Origin: an uncultured Sphingomonadaceae bacterium
GTDB taxonomy: Bacteria > Pseudomonadota > Alphaproteobacteria > Sphingomonadales > Sphingomonadaceae
Assembly (NCBI GenBank): GCA_947258815.1
Contig: CAMYJW010000030.1
Location: 186,001-250,000 of the forward strand
Length of the DNA: 64,000 nt
Reading direction: 5' to 3'
Shown here piece by piece: positions 8,887-18,047 of the stretch. The translations under genes and the position numbers were made by a program. The notes under the pieces are model-generated. The model did not search any database, was not told where the DNA came from, and saw nothing but the letters and a program-made list of their open reading frames with translations. Every line of letters begins with the position of its first letter. The stretch's first letter is position 1.

Positions 8887-9935
8887 GCGACGATCTGAAA
8901 ACGCTAAGCGACGCGCTGGGTAACTGGCTCGCCCGCCAAACACCGGGCGCGCAAGACATGACGCTGAGCGATGTCATCGAACCGGCGCAGGGATATTCCA
9001 GCAGAACAATTCTGTTCACCGCCCGTTGGGAAGAAGCAGGCCAGACGCGCACACGCGATCTCGTTGCCCGGCTGCAGCGCGATGTGTCGTGCCCGCTGCT
9101 GGACGATGTTTTCCATCAACACGGTGTTATGGCGGTCGCCAGCAAGGCCTCAGATGTGCTGGTCCCCATGCCTGTTTTTGCAGAGCATGATCCCGCGCCG
9201 CTGGGCACTCCGTTTTTCGTGATGGAGCGGGCGGGCGGGCAGGTTCCATCGGATTTTCCGAGCTACCATAGTGAAGGCTGGGTGGCCGATCTTCCGCTCA
9301 AAGAGCGCACGCAACTGTGGTGGAACGGGATTGAGGCGATGGAGCGCCTGCACCGGATTGACTGGAGCGTGTTTGAAACACTCACCGCCGGTCAGCAGAC
9401 GCCGCCCGATGCGCGCTTCTATATAGAGCGGTTCATCATGCCATGGTTTGAATGGGCGGCCAAAGGCACCCGCTTTCCCGTGATCGAAGAGGCCATCGCC
9501 GAAATGTCTGCCACCGCGCCCGCCGTAACGCGATCGGGGCTTGCGTGGAATGATGCGCGCATGGGCAATGTTATGTTTGGCGCCGACAATCAGGTGTCCG
9601 CCCTGTTTGATTTCGAAGTCGCAACGCTGGGCCCGGCCGAAATTGATCTTGCCTGGTGGCTCTATGCCGATGATATTTTCTCGGAAAGTTTCGGCGTGGC
9701 GCGCCTGCCCGGCATTCCGCAAGGGCAAGACGCAATCGGCGGATTTGAAGCGCGCTATGGCTATGCCATGCCCGATTTCTCATACTATCTTGCGCTGGCC
9801 GCGCTGAAACACGCGGTTATTTCGATCAAGGACTATGGCAATGACAAGCGCGCGCCATCGCCCGAGGGCCTTGCGCCTTTCCCGGTCGAACGCATGCAGC
9901 ATTATCTGAAAGAATATCGCAGCATCGCCGCCTGA
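8883..9935 (+). CDS. APH-like phosphotransferase family protein
   Basis: A 350-residue member of the aminoglycoside phosphotransferase/choline kinase superfamily, of the subgroup commonly found beside acyl-CoA dehydrogenases and CoA ligases. The catalytic loop reads WNDARMGN (residues about 220-227): the Asp and Asn are kept but the usual His is Trp-Asn. The metal-binding DFE follows about 15 residues later (LFDFEVATLG). It is translationally coupled to the CapA-like gene by a 4-bp overlap and converges with the P450 gene 4 bp away. It may phosphorylate a hydroxylated intermediate, but no substrate can be assigned. Confidence 0.8.
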   Translation: MSDDLKTLSDALGNWLARQTPGAQDMTLSDVIEPAQGYSSRTILFTARWEEAGQTRTRDLVARLQRDVSCPLLDDVFHQHGVMAVASKASDVLVPMPVFAEHDPAPLGTPFFVMERAGGQVPSDFPSYHSEGWVADLPLKERTQLWWNGIEAMERLHRIDWSVFETLTAGQQTPPDARFYIERFIMPWFEWAAKGTRFPVIEEAIAEMSATAPAVTRSGLAWNDARMGNVMFGADNQVSALFDFEVATLGPAEIDLAWWLYADDIFSESFGVARLPGIPQGQDAIGGFEARYGYAMPDFSYYLALAALKHAVISIKDYGNDKRAPSPEGLAPFPVERMQHYLKEYRSIAA

Positions 9936-9939
9936 AATC

Positions 9940-11166
9940 TCAGGCGCGCGGCGTCCACACCAGCGGCAGTTCAACAGGCTGGATCATGCCAAGATGATAT
10001 TCGACCACATGGCCATCGGGCAGGCTGAATGCCGGGATGCGCGCAAGAAATTCTTCCAGCGCGATCCGCATTTCGCGCCGCGCCAGATGCATACCAACGC
10101 AGGTATGCGGCCCGAAACCAAAGCCAACATGACGCGGTTTGCGATCAAGCCGCACGTCATCGGGATTTTCGAACTCCGCCGGATCGCGTCCGGCCAGCGT
10201 GGTAGACATCGCCACTTTTTCACCCGGCTTGATCGTCACCCCCCGGATCGTGGTTTCCTTTTTGCAGGTGCGAAACGTCGTCACCGCGCCATATGCGCGC
10301 ATCAGCTCATCAATTGCATGGGGAATGCGATCGGGGTTGGCGCGCAGGAAATCCTGATCGGCAGGCGTGCGTGCCAGATGCAGAAAATGCAGCCCCATGT
10401 TGGTGGAAACCGTATCAAGACCGCCGATAAACAGATTGAAGGTGAACCCGATCAGTTCATCCTGGGTAAGCGGCCTGTCTCCAATGGTTGAGCTTATCGC
10501 AAAGCTGATCAGATCATCAGTCGGCTTTGCCCGGCGCGCTTCGATTTCACCGGCGAGATAATCGACAACCTTTTGCGTCGCCACTGCCATGCTGGCCAGA
10601 TCGTGATTGTGCAGCAGCTTCATTTCCCATTCGAGAAATTCCTTCATCCGGTCATGCGGAAGGCCCATCAGTTCCATGAACACCCGGATCGGAAACTCAA
10701 ACGCGAACTCGCTCATAAATTCGCAGCGCCCGTTCGCAGCAAACCCATCGACATATCCCACGGCATAATCGCGTATACGCTCTTCCAGCGCGGCCATCGC
10801 CTTGGGGGTGAACGCGGGGTTGACCATTTGCCGGAACGGCCCGTGGGCGGGAGGATCGAGCTCTGCCGGAGAATTAATCCAGTTCGCGCCGATCAGTTTT
10901 GAATATGGCGAAAAATCGGTTGAAGAGAAATGCTCAGTATCAAGATAGATCGCGCGCAGATCTTCCATCGTGCGCGGTATCCAGGCGGGGGTTCCGCCGG
11001 GATAGGCATGGGGCGCAAAGATCAGTTCCGGCCCCTGATGAACGTCCCGCGCGAATGCTCCGAACGGATCGTCCGTGGTGGTCGTCCCGAAAATGTATGG
11101 AAAATGCCGGACAATGTCCTGCGGCACATGATCGGGGATCACCGGATCGGGAAATGCAGTGGCCAT
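9940..11166 (-). CDS. Cytochrome P450 (bacterial class I type)
   Basis: The 408-residue protein shows the P450 signatures: I-helix GGLDTVSTN (around residue 240), ExxR as ELMR (around 285) and the heme-ligand loop FGFGPHTCVG (around 350) with the axial Cys. It is soluble, with no membrane anchor, so it needs a separate ferredoxin and reductase, none of which is encoded here. I chose ATG at 11166 rather than an ATG 30 bp upstream because AGGAGA lies at proper spacing and the protein then starts MATAFPDP. It follows the methyltransferase gene by 16 bp in a three-gene minus operon. The substrate is probably a hydrophobic ring compound (inference). Confidence 0.92.
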   Translation of the reverse strand: MATAFPDPVIPDHVPQDIVRHFPYIFGTTTTDDPFGAFARDVHQGPELIFAPHAYPGGTPAWIPRTMEDLRAIYLDTEHFSSTDFSPYSKLIGANWINSPAELDPPAHGPFRQMVNPAFTPKAMAALEERIRDYAVGYVDGFAANGRCEFMSEFAFEFPIRVFMELMGLPHDRMKEFLEWEMKLLHNHDLASMAVATQKVVDYLAGEIEARRAKPTDDLISFAISSTIGDRPLTQDELIGFTFNLFIGGLDTVSTNMGLHFLHLARTPADQDFLRANPDRIPHAIDELMRAYGAVTTFRTCKKETTIRGVTIKPGEKVAMSTTLAGRDPAEFENPDDVRLDRKPRHVGFGFGPHTCVGMHLARREMRIALEEFLARIPAFSLPDGHVVEYHLGMIQPVELPLVWTPRA

Positions 11167-11182
11167 CGAATTTCTCCTGTCC

Positions 11183-12262
11183 TTAAACTTTCTCAACAGT
11201 CAGCAGCACGTTGTGGCTTTTCGCGGGCTGAGGATCATCGGCCAGCCTTTGCGCCAGACGATCGTGGATCGCCCCGATAATCGCGTCTTTGTCCTGCCCG
11301 GCTGCAATGCCCAGCGCAAAGCTTGGTCCGTTTGCGGCGCGCATCACACCGGCCCACGTGCGCCCGAATTTTTGCGCGTCGCGATCTTCCAGAAAAGCGG
11401 CATGGATCGGATCGGGCGCCTCAACTGTCGCCATGTCCAGAAGCGCAAGGCCATCCAAGCTGCCATCCTCAAACGGCGCGCGGATCTGCTCTTGCGAACG
11501 CCCCGATGATGACGTTGTCATCGCCAGAACTTCGCCCTCATTGATGAGGCCCTGTCCGGCAATATCCTCAACGCTCGCCCAGAAAGCATCGGCGATATAT
11601 TCAAATCCATGGCGATCCGCGCCTTGCCCCATGAACTGACACACAAGCCTGCCGCCGCGCCGCAATTCGCGCGCGCGGGCCTGCAGAAAATTGCGCCAGT
11701 CCTGCGCCAGCAACGCCTCCACCTGATCGCGCGCCTCCGAAGATTTGCTGAAGATCGCCCAGCCATGATCGGCGACCAGCACCGGGTTTGCGCTCATCCA
11801 GTGGATCGCATTTGCACTCCAGCCCAGATCGACACTTTCATCGGGCAGAACCTGCCCGAAATGAGAGCGGCCGACCGCAAAGGGAAACACATTTTCCCGC
11901 CCGCCAAGATAGCTCGCGCCGTCATCACCCAGCAACGTGAACAGCGATGTGAAATCGTTCGACGCAAGATCGATATGCGCCACCGAAATCGGCGTATCGG
12001 TCGACATTCTGGCGCGCAAAGCATCAATCGCCATGCCAACGGGCAGCATCGAATTGCGCCCTTCGGACACTCCGTAATCGGCAATCGTGATCGCATGTCC
12101 GGCGCGCAGCGGCAGTTTGCGTGCGGCATCCTGCAACAACGGCAGAGCCGATGTCAGGTTTGCCGCCTGAAGCGAAGAATTGCGATTGTAATACCCGCCA
12201 CCTTGCATGGCAGCCACCGCGCCTCCGGGCGCTGCGGCTGCCTTGCCGGTGATGTCCGTCAT
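11183..12262 (-). CDS. SABATH-like SAM-dependent carboxyl methyltransferase
   Basis: A 359-residue protein with the hallmarks of the SABATH family (PF03492), best known from plant salicylate, jasmonate and benzoate methyltransferases. Near the N terminus MQGGGYYNRNSSLQ matches the family's M-x-G-G-x-G-x-x-S/Y-x-x-N-S-x-x-Q block that contacts SAM and substrate. IADYGVSEGRNS (about residue 65) is the SAM-binding D-x-G-C-s-x-G-x-N-S motif with Val replacing Cys. SANAIHWMSANP (about 150) matches S-x-x-x-x-W-L-S-x-x-P. Bacterial members exist but few are characterised. It sits between a P450 and a dehydrogenase gene, so methylation of a small carboxylic acid or hydroxyl intermediate is plausible. 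Confidence 0.8.
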   Translation of the reverse strand: MTDITGKAAAAPGGAVAAMQGGGYYNRNSSLQAANLTSALPLLQDAARKLPLRAGHAITIADYGVSEGRNSMLPVGMAIDALRARMSTDTPISVAHIDLASNDFTSLFTLLGDDGASYLGGRENVFPFAVGRSHFGQVLPDESVDLGWSANAIHWMSANPVLVADHGWAIFSKSSEARDQVEALLAQDWRNFLQARARELRRGGRLVCQFMGQGADRHGFEYIADAFWASVEDIAGQGLINEGEVLAMTTSSSGRSQEQIRAPFEDGSLDGLALLDMATVEAPDPIHAAFLEDRDAQKFGRTWAGVMRAANGPSFALGIAAGQDKDAIIGAIHDRLAQRLADDPQPAKSHNVLLTVEKV

Positions 12263-12268
12263 GCCCGT

Positions 12269-13057
12269 TCAGCTTTGGCGATAGGTCGCGGTTGCGGCCA
12301 GCAACGGCCCCATATCAACGCCTGCCGCCTCGCCGGCCTGTGCCGCAGCGGTCACATCCTTGACCATATAGCGATAGAACTGTTCCATCAGCGGTGCGGG
12401 ATCGGATTCAACAAAATTGCCCATAACATCGCTGGCGCCGCTGCAATCGAGCAGCGCTTTTGCCGTCGATGCGCGATCAAGGCCAAGCCCCTGCGCCAGT
12501 TTCAGGGCATCATTGGCAACTTGCGCATGAGCGGCGAACAGGATGTTGTTGACCAGCTTGATCGCTCTTCCCGATCCACTGGCGCCCACATGGAAGATGC
12601 GCGGCGCAAAACTTTCAAATGCCGGGCGCGCGCGATCAATTGCTTCGGCATCACCGCCCACCAGCAGCGTAAGCTTGCCGGACTGAATCTCGCTTTGCTT
12701 GCGGCTGAAGCAGGTATCAAGAACGCTGACGCCCTGCGGCGCGCTGGCGGCGATTTCCTGAATCTTCTCGATCGCGCCGGTGGTGAACACGGCCACAACC
12801 GCGCCCGGCTTCATCGCGCCGATAACCCCGTCCGGGCCGGTCAGAACTTCCTCTACCTGATCGTCGGAAAAAACCGCAAGACACAGCAGATCGCAATCGT
12901 CCGCCGCTTCCGCGATCGTGCCCACGATATTCAGGCCCGCGCTATCCTCTGCAGAAAGCGCCTGCACATCATATCCGCGCACTTCATGGCCTGCTGCAGC
13001 AATCGTCTTCGCGGTGGGCAGCCCCATCTGGCCAAGCCCGATCCAACCTACTTTCAT
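12269..13057 (-). CDS. 3-hydroxyisobutyrate dehydrogenase-like NAD(P)-dependent oxidoreductase
   Basis: A 262-residue beta-hydroxyacid dehydrogenase. The N-terminal Rossmann motif GWIGLGQMG (residues 4-12) binds NAD(P). The substrate loop has DTCFSRKQSEIQSG in place of the usual D-x-P-V-S-G-G-x-x-x-A-x-x-G, a clear divergence. The catalytic lysine lies in GRAIKLVNN (about residue 170). It is the first gene of a minus-strand set (dehydrogenase, methyltransferase, P450) and is divergent from the phosphotransferase gene at 13228, so its promoter lies in 13058-13227. It probably oxidises a hydroxyl or reduces a carbonyl of a pathway intermediate. Confidence 0.82.
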   Translation of the reverse strand: MKVGWIGLGQMGLPTAKTIAAAGHEVRGYDVQALSAEDSAGLNIVGTIAEAADDCDLLCLAVFSDDQVEEVLTGPDGVIGAMKPGAVVAVFTTGAIEKIQEIAASAPQGVSVLDTCFSRKQSEIQSGKLTLLVGGDAEAIDRARPAFESFAPRIFHVGASGSGRAIKLVNNILFAAHAQVANDALKLAQGLGLDRASTAKALLDCSGASDVMGNFVESDPAPLMEQFYRYMVKDVTAAAQAGEAAGVDMGPLLAATATYRQS

Positions 13058-13227
13058 GTCAAAACCTTCCAGAAGTCAGTACATTTTTCCATAGCCGAAG
13101 TTTCGGAGCAGTCGCTGCGCAGTTATCCGGCATTCGAACCGTGCCGGTTTTCCATTCGCCAGCGCGCGCTCACACCTTCCAACTGGCAGGTTGCCGCACA
13201 GGAGCAACGCTGTCACCACTTGCCGTC

Positions 13228-14595
13228 ATGGCCGATGCGACACCAGACCCGATATACGATGACGCAGCCGTGCAAACGCTGCGCGACTTTGTCGAACGCC
13301 TGACTGGCGGCACGATAACCGGTCTGGAACGACAGGTGCGCTGGCGACCGGCATGGTTTGCCGATGTCGATAAGGACGCGCAAACACAGCGGCTGCACTT
13401 GCGCGGCGATCGTGGCGGCAACGTTGCGATATTTCCCGATCTGAAGCGGGAGGCGGACATCCTGTCCGTGCTTCACGCGCATGGCATTCCGGTGCCCGAA
13501 GTCCATGGTTATAACGCCGAGCCGCCCTGCATCGTGATGGAAACGATCACCGGCACACGCGATCTCTCCGGCCTGAGCGCGCAGCAAAAAAGCGCGGTTG
13601 GCCGCGAATATATGCATGCAGTGGCAGCGATGCACAAACTTGCGCTCGAACCGTTTGTCGATATCGGCATTTATCGGCCCGAAGGCGCGGAAGCGATCGC
13701 GCTTGTCGGGCTGGAAGCCTATATGCCGCAATATCGCCGGACCAAGGCACGGCCAGAACCCCTGCTGGAATTTGTCATCGGCTGGATCCGGCGCAACGTT
13801 CCGCGCCATCGCACGCGCGCCAGCTTTATCCAGTTCGATTCCGGCCAGTTTCTGGTCGACGGCGGACGGATGACCAAGCTTTATGATTTTGAGTTCAGCA
13901 TGATCGGCGATCCCATGGCCGATCTGGCAACGATGGGCATGCGCAATACGATTGAACCGCTCGGTGCCCCTCTGCCCGAACTGGTTGGCTATTACGAAGA
14001 AGCAGCCGGAGAGCCGGTCGATCACGCCGCGGTCCTGTTTCACGTTTTGCAGTTTTCGCTGCTGGGAACGATGCAGTTCACCGGGACCGTCGCCAGACCG
14101 GAGCCGGGCGATCCCCATGCGGTTTATCTGCAGTTCGATCTATCGCTGCGCCGTTCGATCCTGCTGGCGCTTTCCAGCCTTGCCGGGTTTGCGATGCCCG
14201 ATCTCCCGCCGCTTGTCGAACGCAAGGGCGACAATGCAACGCTGATCGCCAAGCTGGTGGAGACTGTTGGTGCAATCGCTGGGCAGGATGAAATGGCCGA
14301 AGCGCAAAAAGCGCAGGCGCTTGAACTGGCTGAATGGGCAGGCCGCGCCGATACCTATCGCGCCGATGTGGTGGCACAGGACATTGCAGACGTTTCCGCC
14401 GGGCTTGGGCAATCCTTCGCCGACTGGCCGTCTGCGGAGGCCGCGCTTGAGCAGTATGTTCTGGCCGCGTCACCCGATGAAGACGCAAAACTGTTCAACC
14501 TGCTCGCCCGGATCGAAGGTCGCCGGCTTCAGGTCTTCGGGCCGACATCCATCGGCGAGGCAGCGATGAACGTGCGGCTGCCGCAAACGCGGTAA
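13228..14595 (+). CDS. APH-like phosphotransferase with degenerate catalytic loop
   Basis: A 455-residue member of the APH superfamily, paralogous to the protein at 15300-16691: both share an RWRPxW block near the N terminus, an ARVYG/PEVHG segment, a D-x-G-Q-F loop and a C-terminal helical extension of about 120 residues. The catalytic H-x-D-x-x-x-x-N loop reads QFDSGQFL, so Asp is kept but His and Asn are lost; DFE (YDFEFSMIGDP) is intact. I chose ATG at 13228 because the homologous part starts there; an upstream ATG at 13141 is possible, and AGGAG stands 5 nt before an in-frame CTG at 13210. Function unknown; it may be a true kinase of an unusual type. Confidence 0.75.
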   Translation: MADATPDPIYDDAAVQTLRDFVERLTGGTITGLERQVRWRPAWFADVDKDAQTQRLHLRGDRGGNVAIFPDLKREADILSVLHAHGIPVPEVHGYNAEPPCIVMETITGTRDLSGLSAQQKSAVGREYMHAVAAMHKLALEPFVDIGIYRPEGAEAIALVGLEAYMPQYRRTKARPEPLLEFVIGWIRRNVPRHRTRASFIQFDSGQFLVDGGRMTKLYDFEFSMIGDPMADLATMGMRNTIEPLGAPLPELVGYYEEAAGEPVDHAAVLFHVLQFSLLGTMQFTGTVARPEPGDPHAVYLQFDLSLRRSILLALSSLAGFAMPDLPPLVERKGDNATLIAKLVETVGAIAGQDEMAEAQKAQALELAEWAGRADTYRADVVAQDIADVSAGLGQSFADWPSAEAALEQYVLAASPDEDAKLFNLLARIEGRRLQVFGPTSIGEAAMNVRLPQTR

Positions 14596-14651
14596 GGAGA
14601 CACCCCTGCCCAGCTCGGCCCGGCTCAGCTCGGTTCGGCTGCCCTGCCCTT

Positions 14652-15272
14652 CTACTCTTCCCCGATTGCCTCACGTGAACGGCGGTATGCGGGACGATCT
14701 TCGATCCGTTTCACATAAGCGGCAATGTTCGGATATGTATCCAGATCGACCGGCGTAAAATCACGCGCGGTGGTGAACGGAAATGTCATCATGACGTCAG
14801 CGGCGGTAAACCGTTCTCCGGCAAACCACGGGCCTGATCCCAATCTGCTTTCGACATGCTTCAGATAATGTGCTGCCCTCTCGCGCGCGAACTGCCGGGT
14901 GGGATGGTCAAATTCCAGCCCGCCATAATCGGCCATGATTTCGCGCACAAGTTCAGGCATCAGAGACGATTCGGCAAAGTGATACCAGAACAGATAATCA
15001 GCATAATCCGCATCGCCCGGCCTCGCTGCGAGATTGCCCGGCCCCTGTGTCGCCAGCAGATATTCGATAACCGCCGCGCTTTCGCCCAGCATCGTATCGC
15101 CATCCTGAATGACAGGAGATGAGCCGATCGGATGCAGCGCCTTGTATGCAGGTTCTGCCATCAGGTTTTCGAGGCGGCGATAAAGTTTGAGCGCGTATGG
15201 CGCGCCCAGTTCCTCCATCAGCCACACAGCCCGGTCTGACCTGGAACGTTCTAGATGGTGAATTGTGATCAC
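14652..15272 (-). CDS. Glutathione S-transferase family protein
   Basis: A 206-residue protein with a thioredoxin-like N-terminal domain (HHLERSRSDRAVWLMEEL, with a Ser/Arg active-site region, and SSPVIQDG...ESAAVIEYL, the glutathione-binding E-S) and an all-helical C-terminal domain (FTAADVMMTFP). I chose GTG at 15272 because TTTGGAG lies 9 nt upstream and the protein then begins VITIHHLERS, as in homologues; a longer version from TTG at 15287 is less likely. It is the last gene of the minus-strand set that starts at 20011. It may detoxify or open an electrophilic intermediate made by the P450. Confidence 0.85.
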   Translation of the reverse strand: MITIHHLERSRSDRAVWLMEELGAPYALKLYRRLENLMAEPAYKALHPIGSSPVIQDGDTMLGESAAVIEYLLATQGPGNLAARPGDADYADYLFWYHFAESSLMPELVREIMADYGGLEFDHPTRQFARERAAHYLKHVESRLGSGPWFAGERFTAADVMMTFPFTTARDFTPVDLDTYPNIAAYVKRIEDRPAYRRSREAIGEE

Positions 15273-15299
15273 GGGAAAATTCTCCAAACGGTTTTTGGT

Positions 15300-16691
15300 T
15301 CAGCGTTCGCGGATCGGCTGAAGATCCTTTTTCACCAGAAACGCCGCCTGCCCGCAGCCTTCCAGCAGAAACGCCTGACGTTGCAGCCATCTGTGAAACA
15401 GCGCGATCAGGGCGGCGTCTTCCTGGCCGTCGTTATCCGCAACGCATTGCGAAAGCGCGGTGCATGCCGCATCCCATGTCTGGGAACGGGTGCCGGTGAT
15501 CGCTGCAATATCGGCCAGATCGGCATTGAGAACTGTGAGTCCAAACTCGGCCTGTCGGGCCATGTAGGTGGCTTGCGCGACGGCTGAGTCCCTCGCGTAT
15601 TCCTCAGCCGGTGTTCCTCCGGGCATCAGCGACAAATGACGGATCAAGTGCTTGCCCGCCTGTCCGAAGCCAAACTGGTTTGCGCCCGGCAGTGGCGGGT
15701 CTTCCAGCACGATTCCGTCATGATCGGCCATCGCGCGGATCATCCAGCGGCTCGTCGCCACGCAATAGTTCATATAGGCGACATAATCCTGTTCGGGCGC
15801 GCTATCGAACATCAGCGGCCACATCAGAAAACCATTCACGCCGCAAAACCCCGCCGTGTGAAATTCGATGGCCTTGTTCGAAACCGCCTTGCCCGTAAGC
15901 GCCTCATAGTGCGCGATCAGCTCTGTCAGATCGCCCAGAGGTTCGGCAGTATCGCGCAGGCGCATGCCTGAAAGTTCCGCCACCGGATCGCCGAACGAGG
16001 AAACCTCAAAATCAATCAGGCCCGTAACACTGCCCGCCGCATCAAACAGGAACTGACCGCCATCATAATTGACAAACGATGGCCGCTCGCAATGTTGCGG
16101 CGTGTTGCGCACAATCCAGTCCCACGCAAACTCCATCAGCGGCCAGGCGCGTCCGGCGATCCGTTCACGAAAAATCGCTTCGGACGGCGCATAGAGATTG
16201 CGCGCGATCTGATCGGGCGTTTCGGGCACGGGCAATTTCGTTGCAGCAAATGCCGCAACCGGAATGGCATGAACCCGCGACACGATCTCGATAAAATCAT
16301 GGCGGGCCTTGCGCCGCACCTGCTCATCTTCAATCGTGCTGGTGTCGATCGAGCCAGGCAGCATTTCCATGACGATAGAAAACGGATCCGGGATCATCCC
16401 GTAAACGCGCGGCGCGGGAATATCGTGTGCTTCAAACACGCGATGGATTTCCGCTTCCTGCACCATATCAACCGGCGAAACATACGTATCGCCACGCGGC
16501 CCGCGAACATAGAGCGGCAGTTCCTTGCCATCGCGCAGCACCGCGGCATCCCAGCCCGGCCGCCAGCGCGCATGACGATCAAGCCGAACCACCGGCCCGA
16601 TGTTATCGCCCAGCCATTCAAACACCTTGCGATCCATCGGATCAGCGGGTGGCTCTGCCAGCTTCAGCGTCTCCACCGTGGTCACCCCCAC
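15300..16691 (-). CDS. APH-like phosphotransferase with degenerate catalytic loop (paralogue)
   Basis: A 463-residue APH-superfamily protein related along its whole length to the product of 13228-14595. The N-lobe carries RHARWRPGW (about residue 40) and VMEMLPGS. The catalytic loop is NYDGGQFLF, keeping Asp but lacking the His and Asn of canonical kinases, and is followed by LIDFEVSSFGDP, the intact metal-binding DFE. The last 120 residues are a helical extension absent from small kinases. The GTG start at 16691 overlaps the stop of the upstream P450 gene, implying coupled translation. Substrate unknown. Confidence 0.8.
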   Translation of the reverse strand: MGVTTVETLKLAEPPADPMDRKVFEWLGDNIGPVVRLDRHARWRPGWDAAVLRDGKELPLYVRGPRGDTYVSPVDMVQEAEIHRVFEAHDIPAPRVYGMIPDPFSIVMEMLPGSIDTSTIEDEQVRRKARHDFIEIVSRVHAIPVAAFAATKLPVPETPDQIARNLYAPSEAIFRERIAGRAWPLMEFAWDWIVRNTPQHCERPSFVNYDGGQFLFDAAGSVTGLIDFEVSSFGDPVAELSGMRLRDTAEPLGDLTELIAHYEALTGKAVSNKAIEFHTAGFCGVNGFLMWPLMFDSAPEQDYVAYMNYCVATSRWMIRAMADHDGIVLEDPPLPGANQFGFGQAGKHLIRHLSLMPGGTPAEEYARDSAVAQATYMARQAEFGLTVLNADLADIAAITGTRSQTWDAACTALSQCVADNDGQEDAALIALFHRWLQRQAFLLEGCGQAAFLVKKDLQPIRER

Positions 16692-17896
16692 TGCAGTTCA
16701 AGCTCTGGCACGAAAGTGATATTGCCGACGAAATAACCCAGTTCAAAACCATCCTTCAGCCGGAATTGCGGAACACTGCCGAGAAATTCCTCCAACGCAA
16801 CCTGCAGCTCCAGCCGGGCAAGGTGCATACCAAGGCATTTGTGAATACCCCCGCCCAGCGCAACATGCGCTGCCTTGCGATCGAAACGCACCTGGGATGG
16901 ATTATCGTGCAGCGCCGGATCCTGATTGACGACCGTGGTGCTGACCGAAACATAATCGCCCGGCATGATTTTCTGCCCATGAATTTCAATCTCGCGCGCG
17001 GCGATCCGAAACGCCGTTACCGGCCCATACACCCGCAAAAATTCTTCAACCGCCAGAACGATCCGATCGGGATGATCGCGCAGTTCCTGCTGCTGTTCGG
17101 GGTAGCGTGCAAGATGGGCGAAAATGTTGCCCAGCATCGTCGTGACCGTATCCAGCCCGCCGATAAACAGGTTGTAACAATGGCCCAGCACTTCTTCATC
17201 GTTCCACTTGCGGCCTTCTTCCGCCTCGAAATCGAAAATTTTCGTGATGTAATCATCGCGCGGGTTTTCGCGCCGTTCCGCGATCTCGGCCCGCAGATAA
17301 TCAACCACCTTATGAACCGCAGCGGTGCGCACTTCCCAATCGTTTGAATGCAGCAAATCCTTTTCCCACGAAAGGAACTCGGCCATTCGCTCTTGCGGCA
17401 AACCCAGCAGATCGAGCACGATGTAAATCGGATAGCGCTCTGAAAATTCGTTGATGAAATCACATGATCCGCGATCCTTGAACTTGTCGATCAGATCGCT
17501 TGCCCGACGCTTGAGATCGTCTTTCATCGCCGCCATTTTCTGCGGCGAGAAATTGGGGTTGAGCGCCTTGCGATAGAAGCTGTGGATCGGCGGATCGACT
17601 TCGGTGGGCACCACCAGCCAGTCTTCCCCGATGCTTTGCGCCCACTGGCCCATGCCGTTCTTTGTGAAATTGTCGGGATCGCGCAGCATCGCCATGGTGT
17701 CATCATAGCCTGTCAGCAACCAACCCGGTTTGTCTCCTGGAAATATGTTGGTGACATAAGTGATCGGCCCAAGCGTGCGATGCATTTCGGGGATCATCGT
17801 TTCGTGCGGGCATTCCTTGACCACCGTGCGGGAAAAGTATGGCAGGCGCACGGCCTTGTCTGCGGGAACATGGGAAGGAAGGGTATCGGTGCTCAT
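16682..17896 (-). CDS. Cytochrome P450 (bacterial class I type)
   Basis: A 404-residue P450 with I-helix GGLDTVTT (around residue 240), ExxR as EEFLR (around 283) and heme loop LGGGIHKCLGMH (around 350, Cys ligand). It is clearly related to the P450 at 9940-11166 (shared FSPQKM/FTPKAM, RYPIYI/FEFPIRV and DLLHSND/LLHNHD blocks), so the two may come from a duplication. It lacks a membrane anchor. GGAG lies upstream of the ATG, and a 151-bp gap without any gene separates it from the SDR gene upstream. Its last codons overlap the next gene. Confidence 0.92.
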   Translation of the reverse strand: MSTDTLPSHVPADKAVRLPYFSRTVVKECPHETMIPEMHRTLGPITYVTNIFPGDKPGWLLTGYDDTMAMLRDPDNFTKNGMGQWAQSIGEDWLVVPTEVDPPIHSFYRKALNPNFSPQKMAAMKDDLKRRASDLIDKFKDRGSCDFINEFSERYPIYIVLDLLGLPQERMAEFLSWEKDLLHSNDWEVRTAAVHKVVDYLRAEIAERRENPRDDYITKIFDFEAEEGRKWNDEEVLGHCYNLFIGGLDTVTTMLGNIFAHLARYPEQQQELRDHPDRIVLAVEEFLRVYGPVTAFRIAAREIEIHGQKIMPGDYVSVSTTVVNQDPALHDNPSQVRFDRKAAHVALGGGIHKCLGMHLARLELQVALEEFLGSVPQFRLKDGFELGYFVGNITFVPELELQWG

Positions 17897-18047
17897 GCTA
17901 TACTCCAGTTTTCCAAATGACGCGCAGCTTTTGCAGCGGTGCGCTCCGCTCGCGCGAACTGTTCAGGATGCGCGCGTTGCTGAGGTTTGCAAGCACCCAT
18001 AGGCACTTGCGGGTTAGAGGTTTCTGCTCGCCAGCGAGAGGCAACCA

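Noticed and set aside
11609..13303. 564-codon plus-strand frame opposite the methyltransferase and dehydrogenase genes
   Set aside because: Antisense shadow: the opposite strand encodes two proteins with clear family motifs.
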